This document shows positions 36,462-44,910 of a DNA stretch of 64,000 nt, piece by piece. This DNA is from Comamonas testosteroni ATCC 11996. GTDB taxonomy: Bacteria; Pseudomonadota; Gammaproteobacteria; Burkholderiales; Burkholderiaceae_C. The stretch's first letter is position 1, and every line of letters starts with the position of its first letter. The stretch is from the NCBI RefSeq assembly GCF_000241525.1, contig NZ_AHIL01000026.1, forward strand, positions 124,001 through 188,000. The letters run 5' to 3'. The notes beneath the pieces were generated by a model. The model did not search any database. It had not been told where the DNA came from and worked only from the letters and a program-made list of their open reading frames with translations. Position numbers and translations under genes: made by a program.

Positions 36462-37358
36462 ATGATGAAAACCCATTTGCTGCGTTACTTTGTGGTTCTG
36501 GCCGAGGAGTTGCACTTCGGCCGGGCCGCCCAGCGCCTGTGCATCACCCAGCCGCCGCTGAGCATGGCGCTCAAGACACTGGAGCAGGATCTGGGCACGG
36601 TACTCATGGAGCGCGACGCCAAGAACGTGAAACTCACGCCCGCAGGGGAGGCTTTTTTGCACGAGGCTCGCAAGGTGCTGGCCCAGCTGCAGCATGCGGC
36701 CGAGGTGGTGCGCGGCGTGGCCCAGGGCTTGCAGGGGCGGCTGGACATCGGCATTACGGGGTCCATGGTCTACCGGCAGGTGCCAGGGTTCTGCCGGGCC
36801 TTTCGTGCCGAGCGCCCGCTGGTCGAGCTATGCCTGCACGAGATGTCCACGCGTGACCAGCTGCAGGCCATTGCCAGCGGGCAGATCGACTGCGGCTTTC
36901 TCAACATCGGCACGCCTCAGGACGATATACGCACGCTGTCCATAGGCGAGGAGCCTTTTGTCTGCTGCCTGCCCAGCGAGCATGCGCTGGCCCAGCGCGG
37001 CGAAATCGATCTGCGCGAACTGGCCCAGGACACTTTTGTCATGTTTGCGCGCGAGGTGGCTCCTGCCAACTACGACAACGTCATCGCCTGTCTGCAGCAG
37101 GCAGGCATCCATCCCCATACTCGCCATGCCGCGCGCCAGTGGCTGACCGTCATGGCACTGGTCTCGGCCGGGCAGGGCGTGGCCCTGGTGCCGGCCTGCA
37201 TGCAGACCGTGGGCATGAACGGCGTGCACTTTGCGGCGCTGCGCGGCAGCCGGGTGACTACGCCAGCCGTGCTGGCCTGGCGGCCACAGGGCATGCCGGC
37301 CGTGCTCGAGGCCTTTGTTGCCAGCGTGCAGAACCTGGTGGAAGCTGGGCAGCCATGA
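36462..37358 (+). CDS. LysR-type transcriptional regulator
   Basis: A 298-residue LysR regulator. An N-terminal winged helix (LLRYFVVLAEELHFGRAAQR, then LCITQPPLSMALKTLEQDLG) is followed by a periplasmic-binding-protein-like effector domain (GRLDIGITGSMVYRQVPGF...GQIDCGFLN). The HFGRAA and QPPLS pattern places it in the BenM/CatM-like group that often senses aromatic or carboxylic acids. It lies downstream of the Bug/CoA-transferase cluster and convergent with the lysine-degradation genes, so its target is not obvious. The cluster at 31.6-35.5 kb is the better guess. Confidence 0.92.
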   Translation: MMKTHLLRYFVVLAEELHFGRAAQRLCITQPPLSMALKTLEQDLGTVLMERDAKNVKLTPAGEAFLHEARKVLAQLQHAAEVVRGVAQGLQGRLDIGITGSMVYRQVPGFCRAFRAERPLVELCLHEMSTRDQLQAIASGQIDCGFLNIGTPQDDIRTLSIGEEPFVCCLPSEHALAQRGEIDLRELAQDTFVMFAREVAPANYDNVIACLQQAGIHPHTRHAARQWLTVMALVSAGQGVALVPACMQTVGMNGVHFAALRGSRVTTPAVLAWRPQGMPAVLEAFVASVQNLVEAGQP

Positions 37359-37436
37359 CTCTTGAATGGAGTCCGCTAACCCCGGAATCCGCGTTGCATG
37401 GCCTCGCTGGCAGTCACGGGCTGCGGTATCTGTGGT

Positions 37437-38957
37437 TCACCCGAATTGGATGCCCTGGGCCAGCGGCAGCTCGCGCGAATAGTTGATGGTGTTGGTCGTG
37501 CGGCGCATGTACTGCTTCCAGGCGTCCGAGCCGCTTTCGCGGTCGCCACCGGTCTCCTTTTCGCCGCCAAAGGCGCCGCCGATCTCGGCACCGCTGGGCC
37601 CGATATTGACATTGGCCATACCGCAGTCCGAGCCGGCCGCGCTCAAGAACAGCTCCACTTCGCGCAGATCGTTGGAGAAGATGCATGAGGACAGGCCCTG
37701 AGGCACATCGTTGTTAAGCGCAATGGCCTGCTCCAGCTCGTCGTAGCTCAGCACATAGAGCAGCGGGGCAAAGGTCTCGTGCCGCACGATGCTGGTCTGG
37801 GCCGGCATGTCCACAATGGCCGGAGCCACATAGAAGCCCTGGGGGAACTGCTGCTCCAGCTGGCGCTGGCCGCCCGTCAGCAAATGACCGCCGTCTTTAA
37901 GCGCCTGACTCAGCGAGTGCTGCAGTGCCTCGAAAGATGCCTGGTTGATCAGGGGGCCGACCAGGGTATCCGGCTGCAGCGGGTTGCCGATGCGCAGGCT
38001 GCGGTAGGCCGGCAGCAGCCTGTCCAGCAGCGGCTGTTTGACATCGCGGTGCACGATCAGGCGTCTCAGCGAGGTGCAGCGCTGGCCGGCTGTGCCCACG
38101 GCGCTGAAGACAATGGCGCGCACAGCCAGATCCAGATCGGCAGCCGGCGTGACCACCATGGCGTTGTTTCCGCCCAGCTCCAGAATGCGCTTGCCAAAAC
38201 GCGCCGCCACCTTGGGGCCCACGGTGCGGCCCATGCGGCTCGACCCCGTGGCCGATACCAGCGCAATCCGGGGGCTGTCCACCAGGGCCTCGGCGACAGC
38301 TGCGCCGCCCAGCACGATCTGCGCCAGACCTGCCGGAGCCCGGTCGCCAAACCGGGCAATGGCCCGCTCCAGCGCCTTGAAGGTGGCCAGGCCCGATAGC
38401 GGCGCCTTGTCGGAAGGCTTGAAGATCACCGGGTTGCCGCAGACCAGGGCAACCGCCGCGTTCCACGCGAAGACGGCGCTGGGAAAGTTGAAGGCCGTGA
38501 TGACGGCCACCGGCCCCAGCGGGTGGTATTGCTCCATGATGCGGTGGCCGGGGCGCTCGGAAACAATGGTCTTGCCATGCAGCTGGCGCGACAGGCCCAG
38601 CGCAAACTCGCAGATGTCCACGCCTTCCTGCACCTCGCCCAGGCCTTCCTGAGCTATCTTGCCGACCTCGCAGGAAATCACATGGCCTATATCGGCCTTG
38701 GCGCTGCGCAGCTCCTCGCCCCAGAGCCGCACCAGCTCGCCGCGCACTGGGGCGGGCACCAGGCGCCACTGCTTGAAAGCCTGCACCGCATGGTCGATGA
38801 CTGGCGGCACCTGGGCACCGGGCAGGGCGGCCAGGCTGGCCAGTTCCGTGCCGTCGATGGGCGAGTGCACAGTGATGTCCTTGCCTTCAAGGGCCTGCAG
38901 CGCTATGCCGCAGCGGCTCAGCACGGTCTGGAAGTCGGCAGCGGAGATGGCAGTCAT
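37437..38957 (-). CDS. amaB: aminoadipate semialdehyde / piperideine-6-carboxylate dehydrogenase (ALDH7 type)
   Basis: A 506-residue NAD(P)-dependent aldehyde dehydrogenase of the ALDH7 (antiquitin/AmaB) type. It oxidises 2-aminoadipate 6-semialdehyde, in equilibrium with piperideine-6-carboxylate, to 2-aminoadipate. Catalytic residues visible: Asn157 (TAFNFPS), Glu260 (LELGGNNA) and Cys294 (GQRCTS). The C-terminus [19 protein letters not shown] is typical of the subfamily. The ATG at 38957 has AGGAGGGA upstream. It lies 34 bases downstream of the lysine 6-dehydrogenase-like gene, so the pair can convert lysine to aminoadipate. A 48-residue copy of its C-terminus is found at 31211-31354. Confidence 0.9.
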   Translation of the reverse strand: MTAISAADFQTVLSRCGIALQALEGKDITVHSPIDGTELASLAALPGAQVPPVIDHAVQAFKQWRLVPAPVRGELVRLWGEELRSAKADIGHVISCEVGKIAQEGLGEVQEGVDICEFALGLSRQLHGKTIVSERPGHRIMEQYHPLGPVAVITAFNFPSAVFAWNAAVALVCGNPVIFKPSDKAPLSGLATFKALERAIARFGDRAPAGLAQIVLGGAAVAEALVDSPRIALVSATGSSRMGRTVGPKVAARFGKRILELGGNNAMVVTPAADLDLAVRAIVFSAVGTAGQRCTSLRRLIVHRDVKQPLLDRLLPAYRSLRIGNPLQPDTLVGPLINQASFEALQHSLSQALKDGGHLLTGGQRQLEQQFPQGFYVAPAIVDMPAQTSIVRHETFAPLLYVLSYDELEQAIALNNDVPQGLSSCIFSNDLREVELFLSAAGSDCGMANVNIGPSGAEIGGAFGGEKETGGDRESGSDAWKQYMRRTTNTINYSRELPLAQGIQFG

Positions 38958-38991
38958 GGCATTCCCTCCTGATGGGTGTGAGATACAGGCA

Positions 38992-40080
38992 TCAGCCGAG
39001 CAGGCCGTCGAAGTAGGAGGCCACGCGGGTGTTCGAGAGTGCGGCCAGCGTGCATTGCTCCTGGCGCACAAAGCCCTGCTGCGGCAACTGGCCCGTGGCG
39101 AACAGCTCCACGGCGGCCAGCATGCCTGCAGAGGTCGTCAGCTCTATGGCCGTGCGCTGTCTGCCGCGCAGCGGCGCACCGAAGATGCGGGTGCCGCGCA
39201 TCAGCTGCTCGAGCCGGCCCGCGCGCATGCCGCTGGCCATGGCGGCAATCACCACCATGTCTTCACGGCTGTGGGGCACCGCGCCTTCGAGCACCTGGCG
39301 CAGCAGATCGCGGCGCTCTATCAGGCGCAGGCCGTGCAGCAGCAAATGCATGGCGTCGCGATGGCCGGGGTGGCGTATGGTCTTGTAGTTGAGGTTGCGC
39401 ACGCGGCCCTGCAGCGTCTCGCACAGCGTACCCAGACCACCCGAGGTATTGAAGGCCTCGAAGTTCTCGCCGTCCAGAATCAGCTGTTCGACCCCCTCCA
39501 GCGGGGGCACCAGCATGGGCTGGCCGTTGACGATGGTGTTGCAGGGCTTGCAGTACTCGTTGATGACGCCGTCCACGCTCCAGGTGAAGTGGTAGCGCAG
39601 CGCATTCGTCGCATGACGCGTGAGCGCGCCCACGCGCAGCTGCAGGTCGAACAGCTCGTCGAACTGCTGGGCCAGATGTCCGCCCAGCATGCCGATCAGG
39701 CCCGGTGCCAGTCCGCATTGCGGCATCAGCACCGAGCGCGCCTGCAATGCCATGTCCTGTATGGCACGCATGGCAGCTACATCCTCGGTCAGGTCGAAGT
39801 AGTGCACGCCCTGCAGCGCCGCAGCCCGGGCCACGCGCTCGGCACAGAAGAAAGGCAGGGCATTGATGACGACAGAGTGCTGCTGCAGTGCGCGGGTCAG
39901 CTCCGCATCGTCGTCTATGTCCAGCTGCAGGGGGCGGATCTGCGGGTCGCTGCCGGGCGGGGGCTGCATATCGGCCAGCGTGACGGTGGCTTCATGCAGC
40001 TCGGCAACCATGTCGGCGATCGTTGAGCCGATCTTGCCGGCGCCGAGGATGAGAATGTTCTGTCCAGTCAGCTTCATCAT
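38992..40080 (-). CDS. lysine 6-dehydrogenase / saccharopine dehydrogenase-family protein
   Basis: A 362-residue protein with an N-terminal NAD(P)-binding Rossmann fold (NILILGAGKIGSTIADMV) and the saccharopine-reductase-like C-terminal domain (YFDLTEDVAAM, PQCGLAPGLIGMLG). At about 360 residues it is the length of bacterial lysine 6-dehydrogenases, which oxidise the epsilon-amine of lysine to the semialdehyde. Its neighbour makes the next enzyme of that route. A saccharopine dehydrogenase activity cannot be excluded. The ATG at 40080 has AAGGAG 6 bases upstream. First gene of a two-gene operon. Confidence 0.83.
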   Translation of the reverse strand: MMKLTGQNILILGAGKIGSTIADMVAELHEATVTLADMQPPPGSDPQIRPLQLDIDDDAELTRALQQHSVVINALPFFCAERVARAAALQGVHYFDLTEDVAAMRAIQDMALQARSVLMPQCGLAPGLIGMLGGHLAQQFDELFDLQLRVGALTRHATNALRYHFTWSVDGVINEYCKPCNTIVNGQPMLVPPLEGVEQLILDGENFEAFNTSGGLGTLCETLQGRVRNLNYKTIRHPGHRDAMHLLLHGLRLIERRDLLRQVLEGAVPHSREDMVVIAAMASGMRAGRLEQLMRGTRIFGAPLRGRQRTAIELTTSAGMLAAVELFATGQLPQQGFVRQEQCTLAALSNTRVASYFDGLLG

Positions 40081-40344
40081 GGAGAACTCCTTGAGAGCAA
40101 CGCAGCGATCACTTCCTCTGGGGCCATCTTAACACAGGGCGGCGATTTGCACCACCGTGGCAAGCGTCAGCAGGAGTCGATTTGCGTGGGCAGACAAGGA
40201 GTCTTCAGCAGGAGCCGTCCGCTTCAGAAAGAATGGCTGTCAGCGCTTGCTGGAGTCAGAGCTGACAGGCCTCAAGCCCGGAGGCCAGCTGTGATACCCG
40301 CTGCAGCAGAGCGGGGTCAGCTGGCCGGCGACCGGGTCTGGTGC

Positions 40345-40677
40345 TTAGTGGCTGTGCAGCACGATGGTGATCAGGGCCGAGGAGTCGTGCTCGGCCTCGA
40401 CCTCATGCATGGTTTGGGCGGGCAGAAACAGCAACTGCCCCGCGCTCAATGTCTGGCGGCTTGCGCCCTGGATGACGGCGAGCTGCCCCTCCAGACATTG
40501 AATCGTCAGTTCGCCCTGCACCTGATGCGCAGGCAGGCGCTTGCCTGCCATCAACACCAGGCGGATCACTTCCAGGGTGTCGGACTTGAACAGTGCAGCG
40601 GTCTTCTGGTTGCCCAGCGAGGTGCCGTAGGGCTGCACTTCGACGGGAACCCCGGGTTGGGCGTGGGGCAGAGCCAT
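40345..40677 (-). CDS. small cupin-domain protein in the valine cluster
   Basis: A 110-residue single cupin, paralogous to the one at 30179-30514. Shared blocks are ALFKSDTLEVIRLVLMAG, LPAHQVQGELTIQCLEGQL and FLPAQTMHEVEAEHDSSAL. It is MHEVEAE here against MPHAVRAMED there. It starts MALPHAQPGVPVEVQPYG, 4 bases after the mmsB stop, so it is the last gene of the valine-degradation operon. The metal site appears incomplete. Function unknown. Confidence 0.8.
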   Translation of the reverse strand: MALPHAQPGVPVEVQPYGTSLGNQKTAALFKSDTLEVIRLVLMAGKRLPAHQVQGELTIQCLEGQLAVIQGASRQTLSAGQLLFLPAQTMHEVEAEHDSSALITIVLHSH

Positions 40678-40681
40678 GGCT

Positions 40682-41578
40682 TCAGGCCTTTTTCTGCAGC
40701 ATCTTGATGACGCTGGAAAAGTCTTCGCTGCCGTGACCGGCCAGGCTGTGCGCGGCATAGATGGAGCGCGCCATGCCGCCCAGCGGCGTGCTGGCGCGGT
40801 TGGCTGTGGCGTTGTCCTGCGCCAGGCCCAGATCCTTGAGCATCAGGTCCGTGCCAAAGCCGCCTGCATAGCCCTTGCTGGCCGGTGCGTTCTCATGCAC
40901 GCCGGGGAAGGGGTTGTATTTTTCCAGGGCCCAGTTGCCGCCCGAGCTGCGGCGCATGATTTCGGACAGCACCTTGGGGTCCAGGCCGTTGGCCACGCCC
41001 AGGGCGATTGCTTCGCTGGTGCCCACCATCAGAATGCCCAGCAGCATGTTGTTGCAGATCTTGGCCGTCTGACCCGCGCCGACGCCGCCCGCGTGGAAGA
41101 TATTGGCCCCCATTTTTTCGAGCAATGGCTGGGCGCGTGCCAACTGCGCGTCGCTGCCGCCCACCATGAAGGTCAGCGTGCCGGCAATTGCACCGCCGGT
41201 GCCGCCCGAAACCGGGGCGTCGATGAAGTCGATGCCCGCTGCCTGGGCCGCCTTGGCCACCTTCTGGCTGGTGGCCGCGGCGATGGTGGAGCTGTCGATG
41301 ACCAGCGTGCCCTTGGCGATGTGCGCGAGCAGACCGGCCGCACCGTCGCGGCCCAGGAACAGGCTCTCCACATGCTGGCTGGCGGGCAGCATGGTGATGA
41401 CGGCTTCGGCGCCTTGCACGGCTTCCTGGGCACTGGAGGCCGCCTGTGCGCCGGCGGACACGACCTTGGCGATGGCCTCCTGACTCAGGTCGAAGGCTTT
41501 GACACTGTGGCCGGCCTTTGCCAGATTGACGGCCATGGGGGCACCCATATTGCCCAGACCGATGAAAGCGATTTGCAT
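40682..41578 (-). CDS. mmsB: 3-hydroxyisobutyrate dehydrogenase
   Basis: A 298-residue beta-hydroxyacid dehydrogenase. It oxidises 3-hydroxyisobutyrate to methylmalonate semialdehyde with NAD in valine breakdown. The N-terminal MQIAFIGLGNMGAPMAVNLAKAG is the NAD fold. The substrate motif is DAPVSGGTGGAIAGTL, and the catalytic Lys lies in GAGQTAKICNNMLLG. SSGGNWALEKYNP and GYAGGFGTDLMLKDLGLA are characteristic of the MmsB group. It belongs to a minus-strand cluster with mmsA and an isobutyryl-CoA-type dehydrogenase, although four small genes separate them. Confidence 0.95.
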   Translation of the reverse strand: MQIAFIGLGNMGAPMAVNLAKAGHSVKAFDLSQEAIAKVVSAGAQAASSAQEAVQGAEAVITMLPASQHVESLFLGRDGAAGLLAHIAKGTLVIDSSTIAAATSQKVAKAAQAAGIDFIDAPVSGGTGGAIAGTLTFMVGGSDAQLARAQPLLEKMGANIFHAGGVGAGQTAKICNNMLLGILMVGTSEAIALGVANGLDPKVLSEIMRRSSGGNWALEKYNPFPGVHENAPASKGYAGGFGTDLMLKDLGLAQDNATANRASTPLGGMARSIYAAHSLAGHGSEDFSSVIKMLQKKA

Positions 41579-41600
41579 GTCTGTCTCCTTGCTGTTGTTG

Positions 41601-41648
41601 AATTGATAGCGTCTGGCGCTTTATCCGTAAGCGATTGATTGGCTTTTC
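41601..41648 (+). repeat. ATAGC-type intergenic repeat
   Basis: About 48 bases (AATTGATAGCGTCTGGCGC ... TTGGCTTTT) upstream of mmsB. A diverged copy of the 50-base element at 35704. Confidence 0.5.
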
Positions 41649-41650
41649 GC

Positions 41651-42070
41651 TTAATTCTTGAAAATGGCACCCTTGTCAGCGAGCAGGCTGCGCAAGATGC
41701 TGCGGTGGCAATGCGCCTCGTCGTCGCAGTAGCAACCCAGAGAAAAGGCGGAGCTGTGCGACAAGGCTGCGAGCAGTCCCAGGGTGCGATCGGCGGCGGG
41801 CTCGGCCAGTTGCTTGCGGAACTGCTTTTCAAACTGCTTCCAGAGCTTGTCGGCCTGTGTCTCCTGGCCGGCCGTGCGCAGCTTGATGGCCTCCAGGGCC
41901 TGCTGCATCAGCTCCTGCTCGGGCGAGAGCTCGGGATACCAGCAGTCGTAGTAGTTGCGGCTTGCGAACTCGGCCTTGGGCACGCCTCGCGGCGGTCTGC
42001 GCACCGTACCTATGCGCAGGCCCTCGTCGGGGGCGCGTTCGCTGCCTAGCTGGACTATGCGTATGGCCAT
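41651..42070 (-). CDS. DUF488-family protein
   Basis: A 139-residue protein of the DUF488 family. Family blocks are RIGTVRRPPRGVPKAEFASR, YYDCWYPELSPEQEL and a C-terminal SLGCYCDDEAHCHRSILRSLL, where conserved Cys/His residues could bind metal. Biochemical function unknown. It is the fourth of several small genes between the acyl-CoA dehydrogenase and mmsB on the same strand, with an 18-base gap to the preceding gene. It is therefore probably co-transcribed but not needed for valine breakdown. Confidence 0.85.
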   Translation of the reverse strand: MAIRIVQLGSERAPDEGLRIGTVRRPPRGVPKAEFASRNYYDCWYPELSPEQELMQQALEAIKLRTAGQETQADKLWKQFEKQFRKQLAEPAADRTLGLLAALSHSSAFSLGCYCDDEAHCHRSILRSLLADKGAIFKN

Positions 42071-42088
42071 GAGGTCAGTCCTTTGTGC

Positions 42089-42613
42089 TTATTCGCTGTC
42101 GAAAATAGGGTGCTTGCGAGGGGCGTCGGCATCAGCCGGTTTCGGGGCAGCCCTGGTGCGCCTGCGCCCGCTGCCGGTGCCTTGACCGGCAGGGCTTTGT
42201 CCATCGCCCGGCTTCTTGCCATCGGTCTTGCTGCTGACCTTGTTGCCGGTCTTGCGTTTTGGCGTGGCCTTTGCCAGCGGATTGAAGGCCAGGGCTTCGC
42301 TGATCCAGTGCTGCCACTGTTCACGCCTGGCGTAGGCCGTGGGGCCGACGAGAAAGTAGCCGTCCATCAGTCCGCGCGAGGACAGTGGGCGCACGCCCGG
42401 CATCTCTGCAATCTGCGCATGGCTGGCGGGGGGCAGGCGCACCAGCAACTCGTCGTTCTCCACGCCCAGGCACATCTTGCCGTCGACCATGAACACATGG
42501 CAGCCGAACATGGTTTTCTCCTGCACATCAACGCCAACGACGTTCTCGGCCAGCGCTTCGCGCACTGCGTCAATCAGCTGCAGGGTTTCGGGGGCGAGAG
42601 GGCGGCGGGGCAT
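42089..42613 (-). CDS. TfoX N-terminal domain protein with basic tail
   Basis: A 174-residue protein. Residues about 10-105 match the TfoX/Sxy N-terminal domain (EKTMFGCHVFMVDGKMCLGV, ELLVRLPPA, RGLMDGYFLVG). In gammaproteobacteria TfoX proteins activate competence genes; stand-alone N-terminal-domain proteins have no known role. After about residue 110 the sequence becomes low-complexity and rich in Lys, Arg, Gly, Pro and Ala (PKRKTGNKVSSKTDGKK ... GRRRTRAAPKPA), probably disordered. It begins 3 bases after the MOSC gene's stop codon. Confidence 0.85.
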   Translation of the reverse strand: MPRRPLAPETLQLIDAVREALAENVVGVDVQEKTMFGCHVFMVDGKMCLGVENDELLVRLPPASHAQIAEMPGVRPLSSRGLMDGYFLVGPTAYARREQWQHWISEALAFNPLAKATPKRKTGNKVSSKTDGKKPGDGQSPAGQGTGSGRRRTRAAPKPADADAPRKHPIFDSE

Positions 42614-42615
42614 GT

Positions 42616-43188
42616 TTACACGCGCTCCATAGGTCTATGCGGCGCTGCCGGTAATTGCACGTTCACGCTATCGCCCGCTTGCACAGTGCCGCCTTGCAGC
42701 ACCACGGCCATGACGCCGGTTTTGCGTACCCACTGGCCGTCGGCGGTTTTGTCCAGCATGGCGGCAAGCAGGCCTTTTTGATAGTTGTCAATTTGTACGC
42801 AAGGATTGCGCAGACCAGTCAATTGCAAAACCGGCCCTTGGGCAAAATTTAGCTGGGTGTCTACGGGCAGGCTGATCAGGGCGTACCAATCGAGGCCAGC
42901 CGTATCGGTGAGCGTGATGTTCTCGCCCAACTGCCCTGCTTGCACTTGGAAGCCGAGCGTAGCCAAGTGCGCAAACAGGTTGGCGCTGATCAGGTGCACT
43001 TGGCGCAGGTTCGGCTGATCGGGATTGGCTTTGACGCGGGAACGGTGCTGAACCTTGGCGCCGTAATGCGCGTCCCCCACCACGCCCAAGCCCGATTGCA
43101 GCGCGATAGTGGGCACTGCTTGTTTGCTGAAGCGGTGATTGCTGTCCTGGTGGACGGCCTGGACGGTGGTGGTCAGTGTTTCAGGCAT
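42616..43188 (-). CDS. MOSC-domain protein
   Basis: A 190-residue single MOSC domain protein. Family blocks are GVVGDAHYGAKVQHRSRVKANPDQPNLRQ (read as two parts), HLISANLFAHLATLGFQVQAGQLGENITL, and LQLTGLRNPCVQIDNYQKGLL with the conserved Cys. MOSC domains bind molybdenum cofactor sulfur carriers or related substrates. No partner is adjacent. It lies 10 bases downstream of the acyl-CoA dehydrogenase start-to-stop unit, on the same strand. Confidence 0.87.
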   Translation of the reverse strand: MPETLTTTVQAVHQDSNHRFSKQAVPTIALQSGLGVVGDAHYGAKVQHRSRVKANPDQPNLRQVHLISANLFAHLATLGFQVQAGQLGENITLTDTAGLDWYALISLPVDTQLNFAQGPVLQLTGLRNPCVQIDNYQKGLLAAMLDKTADGQWVRKTGVMAVVLQGGTVQAGDSVNVQLPAAPHRPMERV

Positions 43189-43198
43189 GTAGGTCGTC

Positions 43199-44365
43199 TT
43201 AACGAATCACTTCAGGAGCATCGCCCTCCAGCATGCGCCTGGCAATGATGACGCGCATGATTTCGTTCGTGCCTTCCAGAATCTGGTGCACGCGGGCGTC
43301 GCGCATCAGGCGCTCCAGCGGGTATTCGCGGATATAGCCATAGCCGCCATGCAGCTGCAGGGCCTCGTTGCAGACCATGAAGCCGGCATCGGTGGCAAAA
43401 CGCTTGGCCATGGCGCAGTAGGTCGATGCGTCGCGCGCGCCGGCATCCAGCTTGGACGCAGCCAGGCGCACCATCTGGCGTGCTGCGACCAGCTCGGTTG
43501 CCATGTCGGCGAGCTTGAACTGCAGGGCCTGGAAGCTCGCAATGGCCTTGCCGAACTGCTTGCGCTCCTGCATATAGCTTTGTGCCTGGGTCAGTGCCCC
43601 CTGGGCCGCGCCCACCGAGCAGGTGGCGATATTGATGCGCCCGCCGTCCAGGCCCTTCATGGCGATCTTGAAGCCTTCGCCTTCGCGGCCCAGCAGGTTG
43701 TGCGCGGGAATGCGCACATTGTCGAAGCTGATGACGCGTGTGGGCTGGCTGTTCCAGCCCATCTTCTCTTCCTTTTTGCCATAGCTCACGCCGGCCGCAT
43801 CGGCAGGCACGGCAAAGGCCGAGATACCGGAAGCCCCGGAGCCGGCATCGCCGGTTCTTGCCATCAGCACCAGCACATCGGTGCTGCCCGCGCCGCTGAT
43901 GAAGGCCTTGCTGCCGTTGACGATGTACTCGTTGCCGACCAGCTCGGCCCGGGTCTTGAGTGAGGCAGCGTCCGAGCCTGCGCCGGGCTCGGTCAGGCAG
44001 TAGCTGGCCAGCTTGCTGCCGCTGGTGAGCTGCTCGCCCCATTCGGTGCGCACGGCATCGGTGGCCCAGGTGCCCAGCATCCAGGTCGCCATATTGTGGA
44101 TGGTGATGAAGGCCGTGGTCGATGGATCGACGGCCGCCATTTCTTCGAATACCAGCGTTGCATCAAGTCGTGGCAGGGCCAGGCCGCCGATGCTCTCTGG
44201 AGCGTAGAGACCGCAGAAGCCCAGCTCGCCGGCCTTGGCAATCGCCTCGCGCGGGAAGATGTGCTCGCGGTCCCACTCGGCCGCATGCGGCGCCAGCTCG
44301 GCCTGCGCAAAAGCACGGGCGGTATCGGCAAAAGCGCGTTGATCTTCGCTGAGTTCAAAGTCCAT
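43199..44365 (-). CDS. isobutyryl-CoA-type acyl-CoA dehydrogenase
   Basis: A 388-residue acyl-CoA dehydrogenase that passes electrons to ETF. Blocks: LYAPESIGGLALPRLDATLVF, CLTEPGAGSDAASLKTRAE (FAD/acyl contact), NGSKAFISGAGSTDVLVLM, GGYGYIREYPLERLMRDAR and the catalytic Glu in HQILEGTNEIMR. Its placement between mmsA and mmsB points to oxidation of isobutyryl-CoA to methacrylyl-CoA in valine degradation. 2-methylbutyryl-CoA is a possible second substrate. The enoyl-CoA hydratase and hydroxyisobutyryl-CoA hydrolase steps are not encoded in the cluster as seen here. Confidence 0.9.
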   Translation of the reverse strand: MDFELSEDQRAFADTARAFAQAELAPHAAEWDREHIFPREAIAKAGELGFCGLYAPESIGGLALPRLDATLVFEEMAAVDPSTTAFITIHNMATWMLGTWATDAVRTEWGEQLTSGSKLASYCLTEPGAGSDAASLKTRAELVGNEYIVNGSKAFISGAGSTDVLVLMARTGDAGSGASGISAFAVPADAAGVSYGKKEEKMGWNSQPTRVISFDNVRIPAHNLLGREGEGFKIAMKGLDGGRINIATCSVGAAQGALTQAQSYMQERKQFGKAIASFQALQFKLADMATELVAARQMVRLAASKLDAGARDASTYCAMAKRFATDAGFMVCNEALQLHGGYGYIREYPLERLMRDARVHQILEGTNEIMRVIIARRMLEGDAPEVIR

Positions 44366-44418
44366 TTCATGTCTCCTTTTTGTTCTATTCGTCTTCTGGC
44401 CCCCGACGGCTTTGCCGC

Positions 44419-44910
44419 TCAGTCCGGCGGCCCCTGGTGCAGCCAGCGCTTGAGCACCGCATCGCGGGCCGTGATCTGCTGCACCAGACAGCCGTGGTAG
44501 CGGCTGGGCCAGTCGGGCTGCGCTTCAAAGGCCTTCGTGGCCTGCTTGCACTGGGTGATGCGATGGCGGCTCCATTCGCCTTGCTCCTTGCGCAGGGCGG
44601 GGCGCTCATGGGCCGATAGCGCACGCATCACATCGCCATAGAGAATCTGGTGGTCGGTGTCGGCTTGCTGGAAGTCCTTGATGGCGCAGGCATTGGTCTG
44701 GGCCGTGGTGCCGCCGGGCACGCAGTCGGCTCCGGCCTGGGCCAGGGCGTGCTGGCTCAAGCTTGCTGCAATCAGAAGAGCTGCAAGCGATTTGGTGTCG
44801 ATGGTCGCAGGCCGCGGTTGCCTGATTTTCTGAATGCGGATCGTCATGCCCGCATCATCGCAGTCCGTGGTGGCCTGCAGGCGCAATCGGTGTGAGGTGA
44901 GCCTGTTCAT
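44419..44910 (-). CDS. LprI-like DUF1311 protein, downstream copy
   Basis: A 163-residue exported protein. After a long start, a hydrophobic signal segment (SLAALLIAASLSQHALAQ) precedes a DUF1311/LprI-like domain with paired Cys residues (DCVPGGTTAQTNACA) and the family motif EQGEWSRHRITQC. LprI-type domains are lysozyme-inhibitor-like in some bacteria. Its ATG overlaps the stop codon of the upstream paralogue by 4 bases (ATGA type), so the two are translationally coupled. An internal ATG at 44847 is an alternative start that would shorten the leader. Confidence 0.75.
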   Translation of the reverse strand: MNRLTSHRLRLQATTDCDDAGMTIRIQKIRQPRPATIDTKSLAALLIAASLSQHALAQAGADCVPGGTTAQTNACAIKDFQQADTDHQILYGDVMRALSAHERPALRKEQGEWSRHRITQCKQATKAFEAQPDWPSRYHGCLVQQITARDAVLKRWLHQGPPD

